From Toxoplasma gondii ME49 (lineage: Eukaryota; Apicomplexa; Conoidasida; Eucoccidiorida; Sarcocystidae): 64,000 nucleotides of DNA. How positions within the stretch are numbered: position 1 is the stretch's first letter; the number at the start of each line of letters is the position of its first letter. The stretch is taken from NCBI RefSeq assembly GCF_000006565.2, contig NC_031476.1, positions 5,827,900 through 5,891,899 of the forward strand. Direction: 5' to 3'. Made by a program: the position numbers and the translations under genes. The notes beneath the pieces are model-generated. The model did not search any database and was not told the DNA's origin. It saw only the letters and a list, made by a program, of their open reading frames with translations. Below are positions 23,502 to 33,600 of the stretch, in pieces.

Positions 23502-26500
23502 ATGAGCTCCGGCATGAAACGATTCCTGTTCGGAAGCTTTATTCTTTGGGCAGGCCTCTGCGGGCTTGCAGCAATTGATGAGGCAGAGGCGCAGTGGGGA
23601 ATCTCACGAAATGGGCGTTGGGGAGCGCATCGGGCCTCTGGAGGGGGGGCCACGTTTTCCGCGTCCCGTGGAACCGGCGCCCCAAGCGTGGTGGCTGATA
23701 GTGGGACCTCGAGCTCGAGAGACCTTTCTCCACCAGTGGCACTACCTTCCTCAGCGGCAGCATCGGGAGGAACAACCTTCTCCCCCTATGCTGCCCGGGT
23801 GGCTGCTGCCGCGGGCCCAGGTCCCGTCACGCCGTTCGCTTCTCCTGCGAATTCTGCCACACCGCCTCCGTTGACGCAGTACTCACCTAGACAAGGACCA
23901 GTGACATATCCAACCACTTCGGAGCCTTTTCCTTCAACAAGAACATCGACAACCTTCAGTCCAGCATCTCCAGCCTGGGCTCCACGACCGGCCCAGGCGA
24001 ATACCTCAGGCAGTTCAGGGCTATCCAATTTCATTGAAGGTACGACACGTCCTGCTTGGAATCCGACGTCCGTGAGTCCGTCGCTGCCAGTTAATCGTGG
24101 CTCGGAGGCTTTCTTGAGTAGGCAACCTCAGAGTCTAACGAATTACTCGACACGTATAGCTCCAGCCAATGCATCGAGGTCAAATGGACCTGCCAGTGTC
24201 GCCTCCAGCGGTGACTCGAGCATACCAGCCTCACTTGGAACGTCTGACAGTCATGAGCTTCTCCCTGTAACGCGTCTTGACTTCACGGAGACACGGTTAA
24301 GCTCAACTCGAGGTATAAATGGAATGAATACCTGGGGAACTTCACCGGTGGCCGCTGCGAGCGATACCGGTGTGCCTTGGACTGGCATGTCGCTGTCAGA
24401 GAGAACCGACGAGAACTGGAGCACTGCAACGGCCGCAGGTCCAAGGACCTCGGTGCCAAATAGCATGAGTGGTGCCAGAACACAGTCACTGGTCGGCGGC
24501 GCAGCAGCAGTCAATTTTCGCAGTGAGGGCTTCCAACAGGCTTCATCCGACACTAACGTGTCCCGAAGCTGGACAACTAGCACTGCAGAAACATCAAACC
24601 CTGCTGGTCAAGAGGGCGGAGACTGGACCATGCGCTCCAGCAGAGCGGCTTGGAGCAACACGAATGAGAGTATTCCCACACAATCGCCTAACTCAAGTAG
24701 AGGTACCACTGGCCGTAATGTGTGGGCTTCTGCAAACGGAAGTGAAGGACAGGCAACTGCATATGAACTGTCGACACATACACCTTTCCGCAGTGGGGAC
24801 ACACCAAGCTGGACAAGCAGTACACCGGTACAAAGTGCATCTGACAACATAGAGCAGCGGCCATGGGAGACTACGGAATCAGCGGCATTTCCCTCCGCAA
24901 ACGCTAGCGAAGGAAGTCACAGGTCGGCAGACCATGGCTCCACCAGTTCAGTCAGGAACAGTGACGCAAACAGGCCGACAGAATCGTCATTTTATGCATC
25001 TAACGTACCACGAAACAACGCTTCTTCATGGGATGCCGCGACACCAGTTGGGAGGGCCACCGACGCATCAACCAGCGACTCGGATCGCTTGCCCGGGGCG
25101 GACACCAGCAACACGGCCTCACTTTTACCAAACACGAACTCAAGAAGAAACTATGGCCAACTGCCACCTTTGGATGGTCCATTGATGCAACCAATTCCAT
25201 TTTCCACAGGCAGTACTGGAAACCTCGACACCTCGGGTGGCTTCAGATCCGGCGATTCGAGTGTGTTTTCCAGTCGAGAAGAGACGGTCAATTCAAGAGA
25301 CTCTCGCATACATCAGCTTCCTTCGCCGGTCGATAGGCCGACTTACGTCTCCGACCACTCACCTCCTGCTACTCTGGGTTTACCCTTCGCCCTGCCGATG
25401 ACCGTCGAAAGTGGTACAGGATCGTTTCCTGGACAGTCGAGTTTGTCGGCGAACGCAACAGGAGCTCGTTACGACAGCTCAGTAGAGAGCCGAGGTACAG
25501 AGATAACTCCAGATTCGCCGCCTGCTGCTGCGTCTGTCTACCAACCTAGCAACGCTACGACGCCGGTTCCCAGTCATCGTTCCGGGTCTCAAGCAAGGGG
25601 TGCCGAAGCAAATGACGGCGAATTCTCATATTCTTTTTCCTCGCGGCAAGCAATGGTTGATCATATCGAGCCTTCTCAGGGCCTCCTACCCTTCAGCGGA
25701 AGTGAAGAAGAACGAGACACGATGAAACGTGAACCACAAGAGACGTTTCGCATGAACTACTGTGACGACGGATCCTCCCAGTGCGGGGAGAGGTCAGGGA
25801 TGATCCCCCCACCCACCGACCGAAACGTGACAACAGTACTGTCGGAACTCCCAGGCTCCACTTTTTTGAGATCCAATCCGATTTCACAAACAGATGATGA
25901 CGAAGTGGGGCTCCATAGAGTTGGGTACATTCCGCCTTCTGCCTTTAACGGAAATGAAACGGGTGCAGGTGGAAGTAGAGCAGAACCTGGAGGTCGGAAT
26001 TTCGGGCAGCAGCCGCGAGATCCAGGTGAACTCCTTTATGGAGGGTTGAACGACTACTTGAAAGACGCAGAAGATCCCTACGCTGGCTACCTAGGTGCTC
26101 TGTCTAGAGCGCCCTACCAGGAGAAATCCCCTGATGTGTCTGCTACGACGACCTCTCCTCCGTACACGTATCCAGCCACATACAATCCTTACAGTGACAA
26201 CATAGATGTCGATCAGATACCTGACAGCCCGTATCATAACTACGCGTACGCAGAGGACCCTTTTCCGAGTCCTTATAGCACTCATTCTCGTCTAGAGAAT
26301 TACGGGGCCGAGTTTAACAATAGGTATTACCATGAGCGTCGGATCGCCCCCAATATCTCGTGGGGAGACTATACGCAGAGAAAAAAGGCATTAGAAGAGG
26401 CTCGCAAACGAGAAGAGCAGCTGTTGCAAGAAGGGCGCATTGGAGTGCTGGAAGCCTCAGAAACGTCCTTCCAAGGCCTGATTGGGTATCCTTCAGGACC

Positions 26501-26519
26501 ACATCCGACCAACACGTAG
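23502..26519 (+). CDS. secreted Ser/Thr-rich protein with Trp-spaced repeats and Tyr-rich C-terminus
   Basis: One open frame of 1005 codons. Two in-frame ATGs at 23502 and 23514 precede a clear signal peptide (KRFLFGSFILWAGLCGLAA), so the protein enters the secretory pathway. Residues 40-640 are Ser, Thr, Pro, Ala and Asn-rich with many potential O-glycosylation sites. In this part single Trp residues recur about every 15-30 residues in contexts such as AWNPTS, NTWGTS, PWTGMS, NWSTAT, SWTTST, AWSNTN, VWASAN, SWTSST and PWETTE. Residues 845-940 are Tyr- and Pro-rich (YTYPATYNPYSD, HNYAYAEDPF). The last 60 residues form a basic/acidic helix. Cysteines are almost absent, which argues against SAG/SRS or MIC adhesive domains. 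A mucin-like surface, cyst-wall or oocyst-wall component is the best guess. I recognise no family. Confidence 0.85.
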   Translation: MSSGMKRFLFGSFILWAGLCGLAAIDEAEAQWGISRNGRWGAHRASGGGATFSASRGTGAPSVVADSGTSSSRDLSPPVALPSSAAASGGTTFSPYAARVAAAAGPGPVTPFASPANSATPPPLTQYSPRQGPVTYPTTSEPFPSTRTSTTFSPASPAWAPRPAQANTSGSSGLSNFIEGTTRPAWNPTSVSPSLPVNRGSEAFLSRQPQSLTNYSTRIAPANASRSNGPASVASSGDSSIPASLGTSDSHELLPVTRLDFTETRLSSTRGINGMNTWGTSPVAAASDTGVPWTGMSLSERTDENWSTATAAGPRTSVPNSMSGARTQSLVGGAAAVNFRSEGFQQASSDTNVSRSWTTSTAETSNPAGQEGGDWTMRSSRAAWSNTNESIPTQSPNSSRGTTGRNVWASANGSEGQATAYELSTHTPFRSGDTPSWTSSTPVQSASDNIEQRPWETTESAAFPSANASEGSHRSADHGSTSSVRNSDANRPTESSFYASNVPRNNASSWDAATPVGRATDASTSDSDRLPGADTSNTASLLPNTNSRRNYGQLPPLDGPLMQPIPFSTGSTGNLDTSGGFRSGDSSVFSSREETVNSRDSRIHQLPSPVDRPTYVSDHSPPATLGLPFALPMTVESGTGSFPGQSSLSANATGARYDSSVESRGTEITPDSPPAAASVYQPSNATTPVPSHRSGSQARGAEANDGEFSYSFSSRQAMVDHIEPSQGLLPFSGSEEERDTMKREPQETFRMNYCDDGSSQCGERSGMIPPPTDRNVTTVLSELPGSTFLRSNPISQTDDDEVGLHRVGYIPPSAFNGNETGAGGSRAEPGGRNFGQQPRDPGELLYGGLNDYLKDAEDPYAGYLGALSRAPYQEKSPDVSATTTSPPYTYPATYNPYSDNIDVDQIPDSPYHNYAYAEDPFPSPYSTHSRLENYGAEFNNRYYHERRIAPNISWGDYTQRKKALEEARKREEQLLQEGRIGVLEASETSFQGLIGYPSGPHPTNT

Positions 26520-27664
26520 TGGACGCGTGAGGCTAAGAAACGAATTCTTGTGTCCTCCAACGCCATGAGCAACAGGTCATCATTATTCCAATGTTGTATG
26601 CACCTTTGAAGCAGCTGCACACCTCGAGCAGCCGGCAATGATCGTGTTTATCGGTACTCTCTCCACTGTTGTTTTGTGAAGTTTAGCATTTCCTTCACAA
26701 CCAATGAAGTGTCAAAATTCAGCACTGTCCCTTCATGCGACAAAACATCTATGTCGTTATGAAGCGGTCACTGTGTTTCAAAGACACCGTCTGCTACTCA
26801 GTGTATGAGCTGGACATGGTTTGGGTTTGTGCTGGGATGCTGTAGCGCTGCCTGAAGTGTCACACAGGAGTCAGCCGTGGGTTGCTAAAAGTTGCTCTTG
26901 TGCAGCACGTTGACGCTCCACCCGCACCATACTGCACCCCAGATCGCTGTTGCTGGCCATTCATGTAATAATGGCATTCACGACAGAGGTGATTTCAACC
27001 TCTCACTGGTAGATTTTGAATTCGCTCAGACAGCAAACGTCCCATGCCTTCACCATTTACGAGTGGCTGCCTAGTTATACGTTAGGGAACGATTCACAAC
27101 CAGTTCACCTTGCTACGAAAAAGAAATCGACATTACGTCAACTGTTGATGTTCGACTCAATACTGTGAGCATAGCTCGTTTCCGAGTGAATCAGACTGTC
27201 ACTCAGCGTCCCTTAGAGGCCACTTTATACGGACAAACTCCTGTGCCCGATGCCCTCTCCATCCGCGTTCGCCTTTCACGTATTAAAACACCTTGATTGC
27301 TCGGCCGCCTTTAACTTCTTTTTGAGTAGATCCTGTCAGCATAAGCTTCTCTCGTGTCAGGTCCTGCGCAAACGCTGGAACACGTACTTATAAGTTAGCT
27401 GACAGGGCAACGCTACCGTCAGCTCCGTGGCGAGTATCATTTATATAGCCAAAGAACTGATAACGTCGGAGCAAATGAATGTGACGGTGCATGTCCCTGC
27501 TGGAATTTGTGATATGTTTCAGGCATTCCAATCGCCTCCCAGACATCATTTTGCAACACGGCCTCGTCTGGAATACGACGGGTGCTTGTTGCTTTCTGTA
27601 TCGTTATCTCACCATCGCGAGAGGCACAAGTTCTTGCCTGCTTAGTTTTTCGATGATTGAGTCT
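26520..27664. other. convergent intergenic region
   Basis: This region is shared by the 3' ends of the secreted-protein gene (+) and the kinesin-like gene (-). No supported exon was seen. Confidence 0.4.
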
Positions 27665-30600
27665 TCATCGTTCTGAAAGCTCACTTTGCGTTTTGCAGGG
27701 AATATGGCATGCACACCATCGCGCTTCCGCCGATGAAGCATGTTTCTTGGCGCTCGCTATCTCAAATATGGGCCGAGCCTTCTGCCCATCCCGGCCCACA
27801 CTTGGCTGCTCCGCACTTTTGGTTCGTGAGTCTCCAGGAATGAGAAGTCTTTGGAAGTAGTAAAAAATATGATCTTTGTGGTGCAACGGAAAATTGGGTC
27901 TTTTCTGCATCTATGGCTGTACGCCACGCTCGCTACCGTTGGCTCGAGGATTGTGTCCTTACATTCAGGGACCGAAGTTTGTTGACCCGTTCAAACAGCT
28001 CTCGGGCTTCGCACACGAAGGAGCTCCGCACAGAAAGCCTGCCGAAAGATATTCATTTTGTTGAACTCGAGTGACAAGCGGGCTATAATCGCAACACGAG
28101 AGAACTGAGCTAAGCCGTTTAGGAGTGTTGTTCGTGTCTCAAGGTGTACGCACTGCGCAGGAGCAGCGCGCACGGCATACTACTGTCTGTGGGTGCAAAC
28201 CATACCGCGTATCATTGGTATCTGATCCTGAATCACTTGACTCTTCTAAAGCTTGCTGGTGGCATCGAAAACTGAACATGCGTAGGCAGCTGGATCTGGA
28301 TCTCGATGTATAAAAGCTTACGCAAGCATTCGAGATGGTCGCGCTTGTTGATGCACTGCTGAGTTGAGCGTATTCTTCCTTGCGGAATGTTAAACCTTCG
28401 AGTGTTATCCTGGAGAGGCCGGATGAACAATAGAAAGTCCAAATCATGTTACGTGGAAAACGGCGTCTTTCATTGCTATTTGAAGAAGAATTAAGTACAA
28501 CTACGTTGACGTAGGCTCCCTTGCAGGGTCATCATGAAGCGGCCTTGTTCACAATCATGGATGGTTTTGGCTAGGTCTTGACAAACAGAAGCAAGTATTT
28601 CTATTCCATCCGTGTCCTGCTTAATCCCGCGGCTTCCATGATCTAACAGTGATACGGCTTTGGCCTTTAACATGTTGAGGAGCGACTCTTGGTCACCGAG
28701 CTTTTCAATGACCTCCCTTCTGAATCATTAACACAAGAACATATACCTTCCAGCAGTCTAGAAAGAACTTGTTATACTGAAATAATATTTCAATGTCAGG
28801 CGCTGCTTCAGAGATGCTGACTGTTCCTGTCAGATTAGTATATGTACACTCACTTGGCTGCTAAAATATCGGTGTTGTACTGTTTATTTATTCTTTGTTC
28901 GGCTTTCGTGAATGCCTCGTAATCGGTCTGCAGGTCACATTTCATTTGTTCGTGCACCCTGGAGTGACAGCAGCAGCCAAGAATTGTGGAGATGCGTCGT
29001 CAAACAGTGGTCAGCAAGGCGCCTTCCTGAACGATCCCCATTTCAATAACCAGACATGTTCCGCGCAAAGTTGTACATTCGTATCGGGATTTCTGCGGGG
29101 AAATGGGCAAGTCATTAAAAACATCATTGTTGCAGGCGGGTTTCGCACCACCAGATGAGTGCATGTACCCACTACTGGCACCAGAAAAACAAACTTCCGA
29201 TGACGCGGTCGGCTGCCACCAGAGCAACATGGACCCTTAGAATGTTCTTAATTGGGGATTCCCAATCTTACGTACTTGTGGAATGCTTCTTCCCGTTTTT
29301 TCATTGTATCATACGTCTGTCGAATCTTTGCACCTAGCTCTTGCACCGTGCTGAGTTGAAACAGACACAACCTATGGCGAAAATGTGTTCCAGATATACC
29401 AACTATCACCTCGAATCAACAAGCGCGTCCATAGCGCTTCTGGTAAGAACGGGACACCACCTCAGCGTTTCGAATAATTGTCACCGTTGGGCCACCAGCA
29501 GCTTGAAGCGTGGATCACGGCCGAATTCTCCAAGGAATCGTCGTCAGAGAACGTATGAAATAATAGAACACAACACGACCCTCTCGATGTGTTTCTCGCC
29601 ACTACTGCTAAGGCTTTCTATCACTGAGACTTCGGACGCACGCAAGCGGGATTCCGGGCCATCGTACTCAGACGGTTACACCTGTGTGTAAAGGTAATAA
29701 GTCTGCAGCTCAGGGGACACTTCGGGTGCAAAATGTAGGTGTGATGAAGGGCTTGTGCTTGCGCGCACCAGTGCGCTGTTTGAACAACATTCGCAGATAA
29801 ATCAGATGCATCGTTGAAGCATTCCTCCAGTAGATCTTCCCTCCTGCGGAATATTTCCTTTAGTCGTCCTCTCAAGGCCTCAATGTGCGATGCTCTAACG
29901 GTGATGGTAGTCGATATCGTACTTTCCTGCATACACAACATTTACGTACAAGAAGTACTTATTTCCAACTTCCCTCACACAACGCGAATGTAGCACCACT
30001 GAGTCTGCAGTTGCAGTTACCTGGTATACGCTGCGGCGTGAAGTAGGACTCCCGGCACATCGTTTGTTTCACGATAGCCAGTCACGGGACATTCCTTCTT
30101 CAAATCCGCAAATGGTCTGCCGCACAGTGAGGCACCCAAAGTGTGCGTACCGTACCCAGTGTTTCTTCTTCAACGCCAGATCGGTGTGGGATCAGACTGT
30201 CGCGGTGACATTGTGCCGCCTCGAGCCGATCTGAATTAAGGTACATGATCACGTGAAAGTGGTTAATCAGCGACGTCGCCGAAGCTGCCAAAACAGAAAC
30301 GTCCGCCGCTCAGCCCGCCGTCTTCAGCCAGTGGTAATTGGGAATTGTTCACTTACCATTCGCTGCCTGAACTTTCAGTTCATCGAGCTGCAGGTGCTTC
30401 CGGCACAAATCCTTGCACGTCGTCTCTATTTTGTCAACCAGGCTGTGCATCAAGTCCCCCTGCAAAGGAGGAACAACCTTTGTCATGCAGCTATTCATTG
30501 CCAGCGCGACACGGCCAGAGCTTCTCCTACGGGCCGACCCATGGAACCCAAGTGGTGGAAAAAGATGGGGCAAATTGACGTTTTATTGTCAGTGAAACGG

Positions 30601-33600
30601 ATTCCGGATATCAACAGGACGCACGTTCCAGGCGTTCCGTCGCAGTACCGACCGGCTTTCCCTATCTTTACAGAGCATCTGAACGGCATAAACAAGACTT
30701 CCCGCGACAGAACGAGTACCACGTGCCGGCCGCGGATGCCATTAGCGACTGTTTGGTGGTCGTAAACACAGCCCATCTTGCAAAACGTGTTTAGACACAC
30801 AGTGTAGTCTCATGGAGAGAGAACAGGTATCAAGCATTGCGTGAAGGTCAATCGGCTGGTATGCAGAGCCAGAGTCACCTGAGCAGCTTTCGGTTTCGGT
30901 CGTCGAAGCTGATTCACAGGGCAGAACGTTCCTGGAGCAACTGGGAACGTCTTGCTCTCTCCAAAATATCCCATCGACCCTCTTCGTCTATGCTCCGATG
31001 TATCCGAGCTGATGCCTGTATCGTTGGCCTCCAGCATCCCCGACAGTGTAAGGCAGCGTCTCGAGGCGCATTTGGCAGCGAACTCAATCCATGCAGCAGG
31101 CTCCTGTATTGTACGCAGGCGACGCTTCACTGTCGCCTGACTGAGCCTTGTGCGCTTTCTCTACTACGGAGACGGCAGACGTAGTTTGTTCTTTCAAATG
31201 AGGAAGGGCTACACTTCGAAGCTGTAACACAGGATTTGTTTTTCTGGGAGAGCTTTGATTCAACTAAAACCACTGCTGAACAAGGGGCGTGTTGCCTCCC
31301 ATGTATCCAGCGTATGTTCGGGCGTTATCAGCGTCACTCTCTCAACTTCACCTGGGCTACGATATGCCTTGTATCCGACTGTTTACGCTCAGGTACGTGT
31401 GCTATTCTGATGTGCTTGCAGGAGCAAGTGTCCTAGCAATTCGTCCATGCACATCGACAAAAAGTTGCCCCGATTGTCCGGCATTTGACTAAGAAGTAGG
31501 GTGCCATTTTGTGCATAACAGGGTCGCCGTTCTGTACTAGCACAGACAACGTAACCACAAAAATGCTGTGTGACTGCGGTCTTACCGAGTAGTCTTTCGC
31601 AGTCGGATTGATGCATACTAAGAGACTTGTCGAGGAATTGTTCGCGAGACTATTCTGAGTGCAGTTTTGAGCGTTTAACAGGAAAACGAAGCCAGAGAAC
31701 CCTTTCCTGAGCCAATGCAGTGCGGCTGGAAACGGATGAGGGGGCGCATCAGAGCACGCTGCCTTGATCTGAACGGCCAAGAGAGTTGCGAGGTCTGAGT
31801 TTTGCCAGTGGTGTTTAGGTGTATTATCGCAATGACGAGCCATCGTTATCGTCTTGGTATTTGAGTGTTGATGGCGGTCATGTCAAACTTAGGCACTCTG
31901 GTACTGGCGTCTGTCCAACAGTTGCTATTTTATGTTAAAATTCCTGGGAATGACACTGTCCCCGCGGGCACTCACACAATCCTTGTTATTTCAAACCAGG
32001 CGACCGTTTTGTCCCGACACCATTTGACGCATGATGCGCAGACTGAAATGATACAAAACGTGTGCTACCTCGTCGCTAAAGAGAACCAGCATAATATTGT
32101 GAAATAAACAACACACAATGTTATCGAAAGCATCAGGAGAATGTATGTTTGTCGCGTCGATTCAGAGAGAAACTGCAGCCTGTCTGGCTTCTCAGTGTTG
32201 TTGACGTGATCCAGAGTCACCAACCCATGTAATTCATCGTAGATTCTGCCCTAGAGGATACGCTTTAGCTTGACGTTTTGAAGGTGCTCCCACGGCGACT
32301 GGTTTCGCGATGCCCCTAGTTCAGAACCTGCTGCAACACTGAGCATTGCCTGCCCGAGTGATGCTGTTGGCGACGTTGGTTCTTCGAGCGATAGTCTTCT
32401 AAAGCGTTTTCCGCTTTCAGGACAGCCAACATAGTCACAACTGCTAAGCTCAACTACCGTCAAGCAGCCACCGATGCAGGTTGTATCAGCTGCAGGTCTG
32501 TGAAGGGCAGTCAAATCCTTGTACGACCAAATGCCCATTGTTGCTGACAATCCTATTGCATCTTGCAACAAACCATCTGTCCGTGCATGGTAGGGCTTAC
32601 GTAGGCGGCGGCTTAATCTGGTACAGGGAGAACATCAGGTGGGATTTTGCAGAACGAAGCATGTATCGCTGGCTCTCGGCGGTTCTTGACGCCACGACTG
32701 TTTTTATTAGCGCTATAACCTAAGCGCAACAGAAGGCACTAGTCATGCTGGACATTTTGATAACTGGGAAGACCAGGCAAGCAAGAGCGAGCCTAACCGT
32801 CACACGGTCTCCAGTCTTGTTTTTACCATTGGCTTGACTTCGGTGCCATCCTGCGCAATATTCTCAATAAAGGGACGACTGCACCGATCTGACTGTATAA
32901 TGCAGGGAAAAGTATATGAAACATCGTATTTGGCTAGCACCACATGACTCCTTTCGCGTCACGCATACTGACGAAGGCCGTTTTACCACGTATACGCAGC
33001 AATAGTGACGGAGGGCAGCTGGTGTGTTATCTACACAGGCGGCACAAGATGTTATGTGGGATCGCAATTCAGCCTGTGCTTTATACTACCAATACTGCCT
33101 CACAACAAACATCCCATCGTTCGTCGTGCACTCAGGCCGCATATACTGAGTGATCACAGTTGGACGATCGAAAAACGCCAATTGTAGAAGCCACTCGCCC
33201 ACCGTTGTCGTCTCCTTGTCATACGCTCGGAGTGAAAATTCGTTTGGGAACCCACCTCTTCTGCCGGTGACAGAAGAACAGGAAGTACACCTTCAACATG
33301 TGTCTGACAGGAAGAGGAACCATAGTAGACGTTTTGAGTTTCCACAGCTCTCCAGAGCATTCCTCCTACGGAGTCTTGCCCGCAATGACATTACCCCATT
33401 CAATTACCCGACGCCTAAGTAAGGATGCTGCTTTTGACACGGACACCCCACTCCCTCAGTCCTGGCTTACATATTCTCGTGCCGCATCATGCTTAACGGC
33501 AGCCTTTGCCGGACTTGAGACGCCTTTATCCGTAGGTCCTTGGTGTTCTGAAAGAAGGACGAGGAAGGTATTTACGACTAACACCTTCATTTCCAGAGCA

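Noticed and set aside
28895..29158. + strand frame with several Cys, resembling a surface antigen piece
   Set aside because: It lies inside an intron and alternative exon of the well-supported - strand kinesin-like gene. Cys spacing does not match the SRS fold.
31586..31843. ATG at 31843 as the start of a separate small gene
   Set aside because: The exon fits as an internal kinesin-like exon from 31794, with kinesin motifs continuing on both sides. The ATG is therefore probably intronic.
33147..33214. exon reading RSSNCDHSVY as switch I of the kinesin
   Set aside because: It can only be reached from the previous coding frame by a 10-base intron. The in-frame reading SGFYNWRFSI also aligns to switch I, so that was preferred; noted as a sequence-check point.
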